Shown in pieces: positions 50,675-59,739 of a stretch of 64,000 nt of DNA. A model generated the notes under the pieces. It was not told the origin of the DNA. It made no database searches and saw only the letters and a program-made list of their open reading frames with translations. The translations under genes and the position numbers were made by a program. The stretch's first letter is position 1; each line of letters opens with the position of its first letter. Source of the DNA: Lachnospiraceae bacterium (GTDB taxonomy: Bacteria; Bacillota; Clostridia; Lachnospirales; Lachnospiraceae); assembly GCA_017540605.1 (NCBI GenBank), contig JAFYAS010000023.1, positions 1 to 64,000 on the forward strand, in the 5' to 3' direction.

Positions 50675-50703
50675 GTTATAAAGCAAAATCAGGTTATTTG
50701 CAA
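50675..50703 (-). promoter_or_regulatory. Promoter of the DnaJ-like gene
   Basis: TTGCAA (50698-50703) and TATAAC (50675-50680), 17-nt spacer. No CIRCE element overlaps it, unlike the neighbouring hsp20 promoter. Confidence 0.5.
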
Positions 50704-50718
50704 GTATTTGTAAATAGA

Positions 50719-50764
50719 ACGGGAATGCCATCAGCACCCATCAAGGTGGAATACGCATTCCCGT
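50719..50764 (-). terminator. Terminator after hsp20
   Basis: ACGGGAATGC / GCATTCCCGT stem with an internal GGTG/CACC extension, followed by TCTATTT. Confidence 0.7.
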
Positions 50765-50813
50765 CTGTTTTGAGGAAGTCCCGTTTAAGAGAGATTATTT
50801 ATTTACCAAACCT

Positions 50814-51269
50814 TTAACCTGCGATCTGAATAAATGTATTCTTCTTCTCAGGCTCCGGCTTGTTGGTCACAAGATCAAGTGTCAATACACCATGCTTGAA
50901 GTCGGCCTTGATATCCTCGGGCTCAACTCTGTCGCCTACATAGAAGCTTCTCTGGCAAGCACCCTCACAGCGCTCTTTTCTAACATACTTGGTCTCTTTG
51001 TCTGACTTGTCCTCGGTTATGCTCTTTTCAGCCTTCACTGTCAGGTAGCCATTTTCAAGCTGAACAGATATCTCATCCTTGGTAAATCCGGGAAGATCCA
51101 TAGCAAGCTCATAGCCATCCTTTGTCTCTTTGACATCGGTGCTCATAATGTTCCTGCCTCGTCTTCCGTAAAGCTTCTTCTCAAGATCCTTCATATCCTT
51201 GTCCTCAAAGAAGGGTACTCCGAACCAGTCATCAAAAAAGTTGTTTTCCCATACACTTGGCATCATCAT
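50814..51269 (-). CDS. Small heat-shock protein (Hsp20/alpha-crystallin)
   Basis: A 151-residue ATP-independent holdase. The alpha-crystallin domain spans ~38-135: DVKETKDGYELAMDLPGFTK, a GYLTVKAEK strand, and the closing HGVLTLDLVTNK. The C-terminal anchor motif is not a clear I-X-I (ends TFIQIAG). GGAGG lies 8 nt before the ATG. Transcription is governed by a CIRCE element overlapping the promoter, so it should be induced by heat or unfolded protein through HrcA. Confidence 0.95.
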   Translation of the reverse strand: MMMPSVWENNFFDDWFGVPFFEDKDMKDLEKKLYGRRGRNIMSTDVKETKDGYELAMDLPGFTKDEISVQLENGYLTVKAEKSITEDKSDKETKYVRKERCEGACQRSFYVGDRVEPEDIKADFKHGVLTLDLVTNKPEPEKKNTFIQIAG

Positions 51270-51363
51270 AAGTCATTCCTCCTAATCTAAAACCGTGAGT
51301 GTTTTCGCTCATCGGGTGTAGCGACTCACTATTAAGTCGTTGTTGTTTTGTTCTTACAATGAT

Positions 51364-51392
51364 GTTATAGCACATTTGTTAGCACTCGTCAA
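51364..51392 (-). promoter_or_regulatory. Promoter of hsp20
   Basis: TTGACG (51387-51392) and TATAAC (51364-51369), 17-nt spacer; the -35 lies inside the CIRCE spacer. Confidence 0.75.
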
Positions 51393-51405
51393 GAGTGAGT
51401 GCTAG
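51379..51405. promoter_or_regulatory. CIRCE element (HrcA operator)
   Basis: TTAGCACTC-N9-GAGTGCTAG matches the consensus TTAGCACTC-N9-GAGTGCTAA at 17 of 18 positions and overlaps the hsp20 -35 box. Confidence 0.95.
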
Positions 51406-51452
51406 CAAATATTGTGAAGATTTTGTGAACTGCTCTCAAAACCGCATAAACA

Positions 51453-51487
51453 GAGGACAAAACCCTATTTTCTAAGGTTTTGCCCTC
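51453..51487. terminator. Hairpin after cbiL
   Basis: GAGGACAAAACC / GGTTTTGCCCTC pair with one mismatch around an 11-nt loop. The T-run is poor on the minus strand, so termination is uncertain. Confidence 0.5.
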
Positions 51488-51495
51488 TTCTATGA

Positions 51496-52194
51496 TCAGA
51501 TATCTTTAACCACTATTGTTGTGAGATAACTTATATTCTCATCCATTTCAAATGCGCTTTGGTACTGCTTCTCACATTCCATACCACAATGAGAAACTGC
51601 CTTCACGCTTATCTGCCCTTTTTCCTCGAGTCGCTTAAGTCTTTCAAGAAGCTTTGGAAACTGTCTTCCGTTCTTCATAAAGATCTTCGTTCCGGGAAGC
51701 TTCAAGGCCTCATCCACATCCCCGGAACCGGGAATAATGTGTATCTCTTCATTTTTTTCAGCCAGGCTAATATTTAGTGCAGCAGCAGATGCTATAAAAG
51801 CAGGTACTCCGCTTATGATCTGACACTCTACACCCTTATCCTTTAATATCTCCGCCACATAGGTGTAGGTGGAATAGATGGATGGATCTCCGATAGTGAG
51901 AAACGCAATGTCTTCACCGCTTTTACATAACTCAAGGAGAGCAGCTGCGGTATTCCTGTGATATTCATCAAGAGCCTGTTTATTCATGCTCATGGGAAAT
52001 TCAAAAGCGACAAGTTTTTTTTCATCTATCTCCGGAAAGCTTTCCTTCACGATCTGATAGGCCCTGCATTCTTCCTTCGGTGAAGAAGGGAGTACGATAG
52101 TATCGCACTCCCTAATGATCTTTAATGCTTTTATTGTGATAAGCTCCGGTGATCCGGGTCCAACACCCACACCGTAAAATACTCCTTGCATCAT
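51496..52194 (-). CDS. cbiL: Precorrin-2/cobalt-factor-2 C20-methyltransferase (orphan)
   Basis: A 232-residue SAM-dependent tetrapyrrole methylase. The family marks are YGVGVGPGSPELITIKAL at the start, FLTIGDPSIYSTYTYVAEIL for the SAM/substrate pocket, and ISGVPAFIASAAALNISLAE. In cobalamin synthesis it methylates C20 of precorrin-2 or cobalt-factor II. No other cobalamin gene is in the window. Its ATG follows the TAG of the diguanylate cyclase gene directly, so it is made from the same mRNA. An equally short alternative is a related methylase of unknown substrate. Confidence 0.85.
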   Translation of the reverse strand: MMQGVFYGVGVGPGSPELITIKALKIIRECDTIVLPSSPKEECRAYQIVKESFPEIDEKKLVAFEFPMSMNKQALDEYHRNTAAALLELCKSGEDIAFLTIGDPSIYSTYTYVAEILKDKGVECQIISGVPAFIASAAALNISLAEKNEEIHIIPGSGDVDEALKLPGTKIFMKNGRQFPKLLERLKRLEEKGQISVKAVSHCGMECEKQYQSAFEMDENISYLTTIVVKDI

Positions 52195-54057
52195 CTACAC
52201 ACCTTCATAGTACGTCACATAATTGCCCTTAACTTCCTTGCTCTTGTAGGTACAATCGTCAGCGCGTTTATAAAGAACCTCGAAGGAATAATCATCATCA
52301 GGTCCGTAGAAGGACACTCCCACGCTGACCTCTATCTTTCTTCCCTCGAGCTCGGGAATATTGATCTCATCAACAGATTTCAAAAATCTCTTGATAACAT
52401 TCTCGCCACCGGCCTTGGAATAGATTCCCGGTGCAAATACAGCAAATTCATCTCCACCAAGACGCATGGAGATGTCATTACCACGGAAGGTATTTCTCAT
52501 ACATTTACCTATGGAAATGATGACCTTGTCGCCAACAGCGTGACCAAACTTATCATTGATCGACTTGAACTTGTCCACATCGAGGAGAAGGAACATACCC
52601 CCAACACTATCCATAAGGAGCTTTCTGATCTTGCTCTCTCCGCTTCCTCTATTGTTGATACCGGTCATACGATCAGTCTCCGAAAGGTAGAGAAGCTTCT
52701 CACGCATACGACGTTCTTCGTCAATGATCTCCAAAAGCCACAGGATAGTCTCAAGATTACCCTCTTCGTCTCTCTCGGCTGCAATAAATCTTCCCCGCGC
52801 CCATCGTCCCGTATTGGCAAGGAACTCAATAGTCAGGGAATTGCATTCCTTCATCCTGTCAGGAAGTGTCCAATAATCAACGAATTCCAAAACCTCTTCC
52901 TTCGACCTGTCATCGACGAACTCTTCTATGGATGAAAGCATAACATTTCTTGCATTGTCGGGACCTGTTCCCACCATCTCATTCATCTTCTCAGAAACAC
53001 AGCTGATCACCTCGAAGGTATCGCTTTTTAGATGAACCTTGTAAATGGCATAATAAACAGATGACATAGCACCGAGATTCACATTGAAATCCTCTGCATC
53101 CAGTCTCTTTGATGAAATATTCAAAAGAACGCGGAAAATGATAACAATACCTATGATACCGACCAATAGATCTACCAATATGAATAATACTATACTTTTT
53201 AATATACGATTGGATTCTACTATGGAAAATGCAAACCATCCGCCACCCATAGCTTCAGAGAATACAATGAAATCACCCTTGCTTGTAGAATAACCGAAAC
53301 GAGACTTGTTACCGCTTATGATAGTTTCTGCGAAGCTCTTTTTTGATTCACTGTCCCCGTTGAGATAATTCTTGCCGAGCTCAGCGTTCTCAGAATGGGT
53401 AACTATGGTTCCATCCTCATCTATGATTCCCACTCTGCAATCAGAATTAGCCTTCATAAGAGCCTCTGTTTCTCTCTGAAGATCATTCATATTGAAATCA
53501 ATGGCAAGCACGCTTTCTCCGTCATCAAGAAGCTTTGCGATGGTCATAGTAATATTGCCGGTACGAGAATCAATATATGGAGCCACATATACGATCACTC
53601 CCTTGGCAGCTATAGCCTCCTTGTACCAAGGACGCTCCTTCGGTTCATAGTCATCATCGGGGATCCAGCCAACTCCATCAATAAAATTCCCGTCGATCAA
53701 TCCATAGAGTCCTTCTGTCTTATCCGCAATATTCTCATCAAGAGAGTTCATCTCTCTGACAAAAAAAGCTTTGAGAGTCTCAAAATCATCTCCATCGGCA
53801 AGCATACGTTCAATATTGTCGGCCGCTGAATCTATACAACGCACACCATCCTGAAGAAAGCCCTTAAAAACTGCAGAATACTCTGACATCTCAATAGTTC
53901 CAAGGTTGTTGGTATTCTCGGTAGCAAGCTTGACCATCATAGAGAAATTGGCAAAAACAATACACAAAAAAATGATTGGAACAAGTATATACGGAATGAT
54001 ATGCTTCCAACCCAATCGATTAAATATATCCCTTGCTGTCCTTCTTTTTCCTGACAT
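52195..54057 (-). CDS. Cache-GGDEF diguanylate cyclase
   Basis: A 620-residue membrane enzyme (ATG at 54057, MSGKRRTARD, directly after GGGAGG; a TTG seven codons earlier overlaps that site). TM1 at ~20-42, an extracellular dCache sensor of ~240 residues (PWYKEAIAAKGVIVYVAPYI, MTIAKLLDDGESVLAIDFNM), TM2 at ~290-312, a PAS-like segment, then GGDEF (~455-615). The active site RLGGDEFAV and the inhibitory RxxD site (RGND, five residues before GGDEF) are both present, so it should make cyclic di-GMP with product feedback. Own promoter at 54118-54146. Confidence 0.92.
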   Translation of the reverse strand: MSGKRRTARDIFNRLGWKHIIPYILVPIIFLCIVFANFSMMVKLATENTNNLGTIEMSEYSAVFKGFLQDGVRCIDSAADNIERMLADGDDFETLKAFFVREMNSLDENIADKTEGLYGLIDGNFIDGVGWIPDDDYEPKERPWYKEAIAAKGVIVYVAPYIDSRTGNITMTIAKLLDDGESVLAIDFNMNDLQRETEALMKANSDCRVGIIDEDGTIVTHSENAELGKNYLNGDSESKKSFAETIISGNKSRFGYSTSKGDFIVFSEAMGGGWFAFSIVESNRILKSIVLFILVDLLVGIIGIVIIFRVLLNISSKRLDAEDFNVNLGAMSSVYYAIYKVHLKSDTFEVISCVSEKMNEMVGTGPDNARNVMLSSIEEFVDDRSKEEVLEFVDYWTLPDRMKECNSLTIEFLANTGRWARGRFIAAERDEEGNLETILWLLEIIDEERRMREKLLYLSETDRMTGINNRGSGESKIRKLLMDSVGGMFLLLDVDKFKSINDKFGHAVGDKVIISIGKCMRNTFRGNDISMRLGGDEFAVFAPGIYSKAGGENVIKRFLKSVDEINIPELEGRKIEVSVGVSFYGPDDDYSFEVLYKRADDCTYKSKEVKGNYVTYYEGV

Positions 54058-54117
54058 TGAATCCTCCCAAGAATACAAGCAACGAACGCTTGCCCCTCAT
54101 AATTCACAGATAGAATA

Positions 54118-54146
54118 ATTATACTTCATAACACCTATAATTACAA
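54118..54146 (-). promoter_or_regulatory. Promoter of the diguanylate cyclase-cbiL pair
   Basis: TTGTAA (54141-54146) and TATAAT (54118-54123), 17-nt spacer. Confidence 0.6.
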
Positions 54147-54157
54147 TAGTGAAAGCC

Positions 54158-54183
54158 AAAAAAGGCACCATCTATGCGGTGTC
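54158..54183 (-). terminator. Terminator overlapping the DMT permease stop codon
   Basis: GACACC-GCATAGAT-GGTGCC with one mismatch, followed by T6. The stop TAG lies in the loop. Confidence 0.75.
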
Positions 54184-55041
54184 TTTTCTGTTCCTCTCCC
54201 ACCTGATAAATGCCACTCCTATGATGATCACATATCCCACGATACTCATGGGAACAGGTATCTCATCAAGGAAGAGCATCCCCCAGATAGCAGCAAATAC
54301 TACCTGCATATAGTCGAACACAGAAATATCCTTTGCAGGAGCGAATTTATAAGCAGTCGTGATGGAGAATTGTCCGATGGATGCACCGATACCTGCAAGT
54401 ATCAGACATCCAAGCTGCCAAAGCGCCATATGATGATAATCAAAGATCAAAAACGGCAGAGTCACAAGACAGGAAAAAACTGAGAAACACATCACGATCA
54501 CAGGAGTTCTCTCCTTCTTTTTTCCAAGTCTTCTCACAAATACGTAAGCCGTACCTGCACCAAATCCTCCATATGCACCTAAAAGCGCGGGAACAACCGC
54601 GATATTGGTAGTAGGTCTGATTATAAACAAAGCTCCGATAAAAGCGATGATAGTTGCTATGATATCAAGCTTTGAAGGAACCTCTTTAAGAAGAGGGATC
54701 GATACAAGGATCGCAAAAAAAGGAGAAAGCTTGTTGAGCATATTGGCATCCGCTATACCAAGCCTGTCTATAGCGTAGAAATTGGCGATAAGTCCTGAGG
54801 TTCCGAAAAGGCACCTGAAAAATATATCTCCCCAGTTTCCCTTTCCTACCTTGAAGCCATCCTCCGATCTTACTAAAGTGACAAAAGCGACCACAGCAGC
54901 AAATGCATTTCTGAAAAAAGCCTTCTGCATAGTAGGCAGATCCCCTGATATCCTCACAAAAAATGTCATCAGAGAAAAGCCAAAGGCCGCAAAGATAACG
55001 CACATTATTCCCTTTGTATGATCATTTAGCTTCTTAAACAT
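54172..55041 (-). CDS. EamA/DMT-family transporter
   Basis: About 289 residues with ten membrane helices in two EamA repeats. Typical features are GIMCVIFAAFGFSLMTFFVR at the start, MQKAFFRNAFAA (R-rich loop), and the second repeat ending in VVFAAIWGMLFLDEIPVPMS. The start overlaps the uvrC stop (TTGATG); the ATG at 55041 is preferred over the TTG before it. The family exports or imports metabolites such as amino acids or nucleotide sugars; no specific substrate is visible. It is the last gene of the moxR-vWA-uvrC operon. Confidence 0.9.
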   Translation of the reverse strand: MFKKLNDHTKGIMCVIFAAFGFSLMTFFVRISGDLPTMQKAFFRNAFAAVVAFVTLVRSEDGFKVGKGNWGDIFFRCLFGTSGLIANFYAIDRLGIADANMLNKLSPFFAILVSIPLLKEVPSKLDIIATIIAFIGALFIIRPTTNIAVVPALLGAYGGFGAGTAYVFVRRLGKKKERTPVIVMCFSVFSCLVTLPFLIFDYHHMALWQLGCLILAGIGASIGQFSITTAYKFAPAKDISVFDYMQVVFAAIWGMLFLDEIPVPMSIVGYVIIIGVAFIRWERNRKDTA

Positions 55042-56891
55042 CAATCTTCCTCATGAAAAAATCTATATATATTTTCAGCAACCTCTGCTGTGATCTTGGA
55101 GCATTTTTTAAGCTCCGAAGCGGAAGCATTCCTTATGCCCTCCACATCCTTGAAGTGATGCATCAATTCTCTTCTTCTTTCCGGTCCCACACCCTTGATA
55201 TCATCAAGTATTGACTTTACCTGGGATTTGTCTCGAAGTTGCTTGTGATAGGTGATAGCAAATCGGTGTGTCTCGTCCTGTATCCTTGTCACAAGGTTGA
55301 AGGCCTCACTCTTTTTAGGAAAATCAACCTCTTCATTGTTGTAATACAGGCCTCTTGTCCTGTGATTATCATCCTTCACCATGCCCACTACTTTTACGTT
55401 GAGCTTTAGCTCTTCAAGCACCTTTAGGGCAATATTTACCTGTCCCTTTCCACCGTCCATCAGTAAAAGATCGGGCAGTATATCAAAGCGCTTATCCGTA
55501 AATCGTCTTGTCAAAACCTCTTCCATGCTCTTGTAATCATCGGGTCCGGTCACGGTACGAAGCTTAAACTTTCTGTAGTCACTCTTTTTAGCTCGTCCAT
55601 TTTCAAAAACCACCATAGAGGCAACGGAATTGGTTCCGCTTATATGGGAGATATCGAAGGATTCCATGCGATTTAGGCCCGTAAGTCCCAAAAGGTCCTC
55701 CATTTCTTTAACTGCACCTAGTGTCTTTTCCTCCCGTCGCTTGATCTTTTCAAGATCCTGCTTAAGGATCATCTCGGCATTTTCATGGGCAAGCTCCATA
55801 AGTCTCACCTTTTCACCCCTTTTGGGAGCAATGATATGGACCTTGCTTTCAAGCCTTCCGGAAAGCCAATCCTCTATGACCTGATGTTCAAATATCTCCT
55901 CCTCGATAAGTATCTCTTTGGGAATGTAGGGTGTTCCGGAATAATATTGCTTCATAAAGGCATTTAAGATATCCGACGCGTTCTCACCCTCACTGCCCCT
56001 CATATGAAAATGCTCTCTTCCGAGTATTTTACCCTCTCTCACAAAAAATGCAACCACTACCGCTTCCTTCTCATTCATAGCTATAGCTATCACATCTCTG
56101 TCAGATGAATCGGAGCTTGTGATCCTCTGCTTTCCTGTCACGTGCATGATACTGTCTATCAGATCTCTGTATTCTGCCGCCTCTTCAAATTCCAGCTCTG
56201 AAGCCGCCTTATTCATCTTCTCTTGAAGCTCGGAAAGAACAGGCTTATAGCCTCCCTCCAAAAATGCAAGCACCTTATTTACATTTTCCCTGTAGGTCTC
56301 TTCGCTTATCAATCCCTGACAGGGTGCATCACATTGGTGTATCTGATGATAAAGGCAGGGTCTTGATTTTCCAATATCTCTAGGGAGTACACGGTCACAG
56401 GAGCGTATGTGATAAAGCTTTTTCAAAAGATCAATGGTATCCTTGACTGCCGCCGCAGAGGTAAACGGGCCATAATACTTACACTTGTCTCTCTTCATTT
56501 GTCTCGAGAGCATGATCCGCGGAAATGCTTCATCTACTGTGATCTTTATAAAAGGATAGGTCTTGTCATCCTTTAGCATGGTATTGTAGCGGGGGGAATG
56601 CTCCTTGATAAGATTGTTCTCAAGAACAAGAGCCTCAAGCTCGGAATCAGTCACAATGTACTCAAAATAGGCGATATTCGCCACCATCTTCTCTATCTTC
56701 GGAGTTCTTGTCCTGCTACTCTGAAAATACTGTCTGACACGGTTCTTTAGCTTTATCGCCTTTCCCACATAAATGATGGAATCATCCTTTGCATGCATAA
56801 GATAAACTCCCGGTTTTTCCGGGAGTTTTTTAAGTTCTTCTTCAAAATTGAAATCTGATGCTTTGTTATCCATAGGGTTACTATACCACAA
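55041..56891 (-). CDS. uvrC: UvrABC excision nuclease subunit C
   Basis: A 616-residue nucleotide-excision-repair nuclease. The GIY-YIG domain (residues ~25-105) has PGVYLMHAKDDSIIYVGKAI for the 3' incision. A UVR motif follows (~210-240). The RNase H-like domain (~400-540; MESFDISHISGTNSVASMVV, LLMDGGKGQ) makes the 5' incision, and the C-terminal helix-hairpin-helix pair reads VKSILDDIKGVGPERRRELM. The TTG at 56891 has AAGGTG 7 nt upstream and is likely the true start; an ATG at 56873 lacks a ribosome site. It follows the vWA gene by 11 bp. Confidence 0.96.
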   Translation of the reverse strand: MWYSNPMDNKASDFNFEEELKKLPEKPGVYLMHAKDDSIIYVGKAIKLKNRVRQYFQSSRTRTPKIEKMVANIAYFEYIVTDSELEALVLENNLIKEHSPRYNTMLKDDKTYPFIKITVDEAFPRIMLSRQMKRDKCKYYGPFTSAAAVKDTIDLLKKLYHIRSCDRVLPRDIGKSRPCLYHQIHQCDAPCQGLISEETYRENVNKVLAFLEGGYKPVLSELQEKMNKAASELEFEEAAEYRDLIDSIMHVTGKQRITSSDSSDRDVIAIAMNEKEAVVVAFFVREGKILGREHFHMRGSEGENASDILNAFMKQYYSGTPYIPKEILIEEEIFEHQVIEDWLSGRLESKVHIIAPKRGEKVRLMELAHENAEMILKQDLEKIKRREEKTLGAVKEMEDLLGLTGLNRMESFDISHISGTNSVASMVVFENGRAKKSDYRKFKLRTVTGPDDYKSMEEVLTRRFTDKRFDILPDLLLMDGGKGQVNIALKVLEELKLNVKVVGMVKDDNHRTRGLYYNNEEVDFPKKSEAFNLVTRIQDETHRFAITYHKQLRDKSQVKSILDDIKGVGPERRRELMHHFKDVEGIRNASASELKKCSKITAEVAENIYRFFHEED

Positions 56892-56902
56892 GAAGTATCA
56901 CC

Positions 56903-59728
56903 TTACAACCCATCCCTCTCCTGCTTTTTCTTAAGAAGAGCATTGGTATCGAGTCCTGTCTTTTTCGGTTGCTCTTTTGCTTTCTTCTTTGTCTCTTTCT
57001 TTTGCTCTGCATTCTTAGGAGAAATATCCGTTTTCTCTTTAACTTTCTCAGAGACAATGGTCTCAACCTTTATAGGCTCTTCAGCAATCTTTGAAGCTCC
57101 TTCCTTGATCTTCTTACTCTTTTTTTCAGGCTTCTTCAGATCAACCTTTTTGACCACAGCATTCACCTTTTTAGCAACAGGTGCAAAAAGCTCCACATTC
57201 AATCTTCTCTCAATGATATCTATCATGATTAGGATAAGAGCAAGCATCAAAAGCCAGTCTGAGATATTTGCCTGTACCTTTGTCTTTACATTGATAGGCT
57301 TAAATACAGTATCATCTACAGTGAGCTCCTTGCCACCCACTAAGGTTACAAGCTTATCCATATTCTCGGCGCTGTCGTAGAAGCGATACTCTGCAGAATA
57401 CTGAAATGCTGTGGCAGTATTTAAGTTTCTCACCACCTTGTCACCTGACTTGTTGACTATGGCGATATTGTATATACCGAGCTCAGAAAGCTTGATATCA
57501 GTCTCAAACTGTCCCGGAGTCTTTGCGTCAAGAGTAAAGGTCTGCTTATTGCCATTCTCATCTGTGGCAACAGCCTCAACCTTTGTATTGGCATCATAAT
57601 CCTTCGTGCTGTAGCTTATATGGGCAGTACTTCCTTTGCCGCTTACCTCTACCTGATCACTTCCCACTTCAGTATCGGAAATGGTATAGTCGATCACATT
57701 TCTCAAAAATCCCGGATATCCTTCCCATCCGGAGAAGTTTCCACTCCACTCTCCTGTCACATCTGTCGTCCAGGCAACCGTCTTTCCAAGACCATACTGC
57801 CAGGTAGCAAGTATGGGATCATCTTTGTGGGATACCAAAACTGAAGTGGCAGTTGGCTTCTTGGTGGTAGCAATATATCCAAGGAGGCTTGGAGAGCCAT
57901 CCTTTAGCCCGCCTATCATAGGGCTGTCTGCCGTGATCGCAGGGGTGAATTCTTCGTTTATCAAATATTCCTTGGTCGCCAAAAATACTTCCTTTGCAAA
58001 TATCCTTGGAAGTCCGTTGTTGATATCTGTGTAATAATATCTTCCGCCACAGGCATTGGCAAGCCTCTGCATAAGACCGGTATCTGAGGATTCTCCCACC
58101 GCAACTGTTGAAAGAGTGATACCGTCATCCTTTATTCCGTTTGTTATAGCATCAAACTCCTGAAAGGTATCCTCTCCATCCGTTAAAAGGATGATATGCT
58201 TTATTGCAGCATCTGATTCCTTCATCTTTTTATATGCTTCATTTAAAGCGGGATAAATGCTTGTTCCGCCTCTGATCTCTATCCTTCCTATTGCTTCGGA
58301 AACCTTATCCCTGTCACTTGCAAGGGTTGGTTCCTGAACCCAGGTATAAGAATCATCAAAGGCCAAAACAGAAACCTCATCTGTGTCACGAAGGTTATCA
58401 AGTGCTTTTATTGCGGCATTCTTTGCCAGATCCAGGGCGGTGACATTGGTCGCATCCTTGGAGGTTGCCATCATACTGCCCGAATGATCGATGACCATGC
58501 ACATGCTCATCTTGGGGATGCTTCTTTCTCCCTCAAGGTCCACATTTACGGGAGAAAGCTTTTCAAGTACCGAATCTCTCCATCCACCGAGAGCAAATGC
58601 ATTGTCTCCTCCGATAAAAAGAATACCCCCTGCATAATCCTTCACATAGCTTTCAAGATTGTCTAGAAACTCTTTTTTGAGATCATCAATGTGAACATTC
58701 TCTATGATGATGCTCTTATACTCCATCATATCATTCAAGGTCCTTGGTACACCTGTGGGAGTGATCTTGTCATAGTCCACTCCACCTGCGTCCAAAGCCT
58801 TTGTAAACTCTTCACTCTCACCGGCGGCACCCTCTATCACAAGCACCTTGTCCTTGCTCTCAACCTGGGCATAGGCCGAATATTCATTGTTTAAGGAAAT
58901 GCTGTCCTTAGAAGCGATCACCTCAACTCTGTAATTCCTAAAGCCAGTCTCGTCTGCCTCGTCGTAGAATACATACTGATTCTCACCTACAGAAAGCTTT
59001 ACATTTTCCGAGCCCTTAAGTGTCCTTCCGGAAAACAGCCTGATCTCTGCATCAGTCTCCACATTGCTGATGACCGATACAGTTACAGCATACTTGTCCC
59101 CTATCCTGATGGTTTCGGGAACCTTGAGATCATCTACATAGACCTCGTCACTTTTTTCAGTATCAAGCTTTAACACATCAAGCTCGATACCCTGTGCCTC
59201 AAGGCTTCCCGCCATATTAAGCATGCTTCCTTCATTCTCTATACCATCGGAAATGAGAACTAGTCTTTTTGCCGATCCCTCCGGATAAAGAGACATCGCA
59301 GACGCTATGGCACTCTCGATATTGGTAGCCGTCTTTTGAGGTGTGGTCTCAAGTCCTGTAAATATCTTCTTGTCCGTCATGAACTGTTCAACCTTGCTGT
59401 CGGAACCGAAGGCCACTATTCCCATCTCGTTCTTTTCAGGCATGGAGCTGATCTGCTTCTCAAGAAAACGCTCCATATCGGACATATTTGATGTCATACT
59501 GTCAGACACGTCCACAAGAAAAACAGTTGATACCCTATCTCTCACGCGATTTAAAGATATACCCGAAAATGCGAGCACCAAAAGGAGAAGGATAAACATC
59601 CTTACTGCCGTATATTTATTTTTCTTTGTCTTACTCTTTGACCTCATTTTCCCTGACAGAAAAAATATCAGGATAGCAAGAGGAATAAAGAGAAGTAGCG
59701 CCAAGGGACGCTCAAAAGAAATACGCAT
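56903..59728 (-). CDS. Large membrane protein with two vWA domains (BatA/B-like, second gene)
   Basis: A 941-residue protein. Two helices lie at residues ~8-26 and ~42-62. The first vWA-like domain (~68-200; VFLVDVSDSMTSN, LVLISDGIENEG) is followed by an Ig-like part, a class I glutamine-amidotransferase-like fold (~290-400; VLVIEGAAGE, GGILFIGGDNAF), and a second vWA domain with a full MIDAS (MCMVIDHSGSMMATSK, HIILLTDGEDTFQ; ~405-580). A final helix lies near ~820-840. A Lys-rich cytoplasmic tail of ~95 residues (KKSKKIKEG...) ends the protein. Such proteins pair with MoxR ATPases and DUF58 proteins in cell-envelope stress or surface-assembly systems. Confidence 0.85.
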   Translation of the reverse strand: MRISFERPLALLLFIPLAILIFFLSGKMRSKSKTKKNKYTAVRMFILLLLVLAFSGISLNRVRDRVSTVFLVDVSDSMTSNMSDMERFLEKQISSMPEKNEMGIVAFGSDSKVEQFMTDKKIFTGLETTPQKTATNIESAIASAMSLYPEGSAKRLVLISDGIENEGSMLNMAGSLEAQGIELDVLKLDTEKSDEVYVDDLKVPETIRIGDKYAVTVSVISNVETDAEIRLFSGRTLKGSENVKLSVGENQYVFYDEADETGFRNYRVEVIASKDSISLNNEYSAYAQVESKDKVLVIEGAAGESEEFTKALDAGGVDYDKITPTGVPRTLNDMMEYKSIIIENVHIDDLKKEFLDNLESYVKDYAGGILFIGGDNAFALGGWRDSVLEKLSPVNVDLEGERSIPKMSMCMVIDHSGSMMATSKDATNVTALDLAKNAAIKALDNLRDTDEVSVLAFDDSYTWVQEPTLASDRDKVSEAIGRIEIRGGTSIYPALNEAYKKMKESDAAIKHIILLTDGEDTFQEFDAITNGIKDDGITLSTVAVGESSDTGLMQRLANACGGRYYYTDINNGLPRIFAKEVFLATKEYLINEEFTPAITADSPMIGGLKDGSPSLLGYIATTKKPTATSVLVSHKDDPILATWQYGLGKTVAWTTDVTGEWSGNFSGWEGYPGFLRNVIDYTISDTEVGSDQVEVSGKGSTAHISYSTKDYDANTKVEAVATDENGNKQTFTLDAKTPGQFETDIKLSELGIYNIAIVNKSGDKVVRNLNTATAFQYSAEYRFYDSAENMDKLVTLVGGKELTVDDTVFKPINVKTKVQANISDWLLMLALILIMIDIIERRLNVELFAPVAKKVNAVVKKVDLKKPEKKSKKIKEGASKIAEEPIKVETIVSEKVKEKTDISPKNAEQKKETKKKAKEQPKKTGLDTNALLKKKQERDGL

Positions 59729-59739
59729 TACCTATCCCC

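Noticed and set aside
52186..52935. 249-codon plus-strand open frame opposite the diguanylate cyclase
   Set aside because: No ribosome site or promoter, no recognisable protein, and it mirrors a clear GGDEF gene on the other strand.
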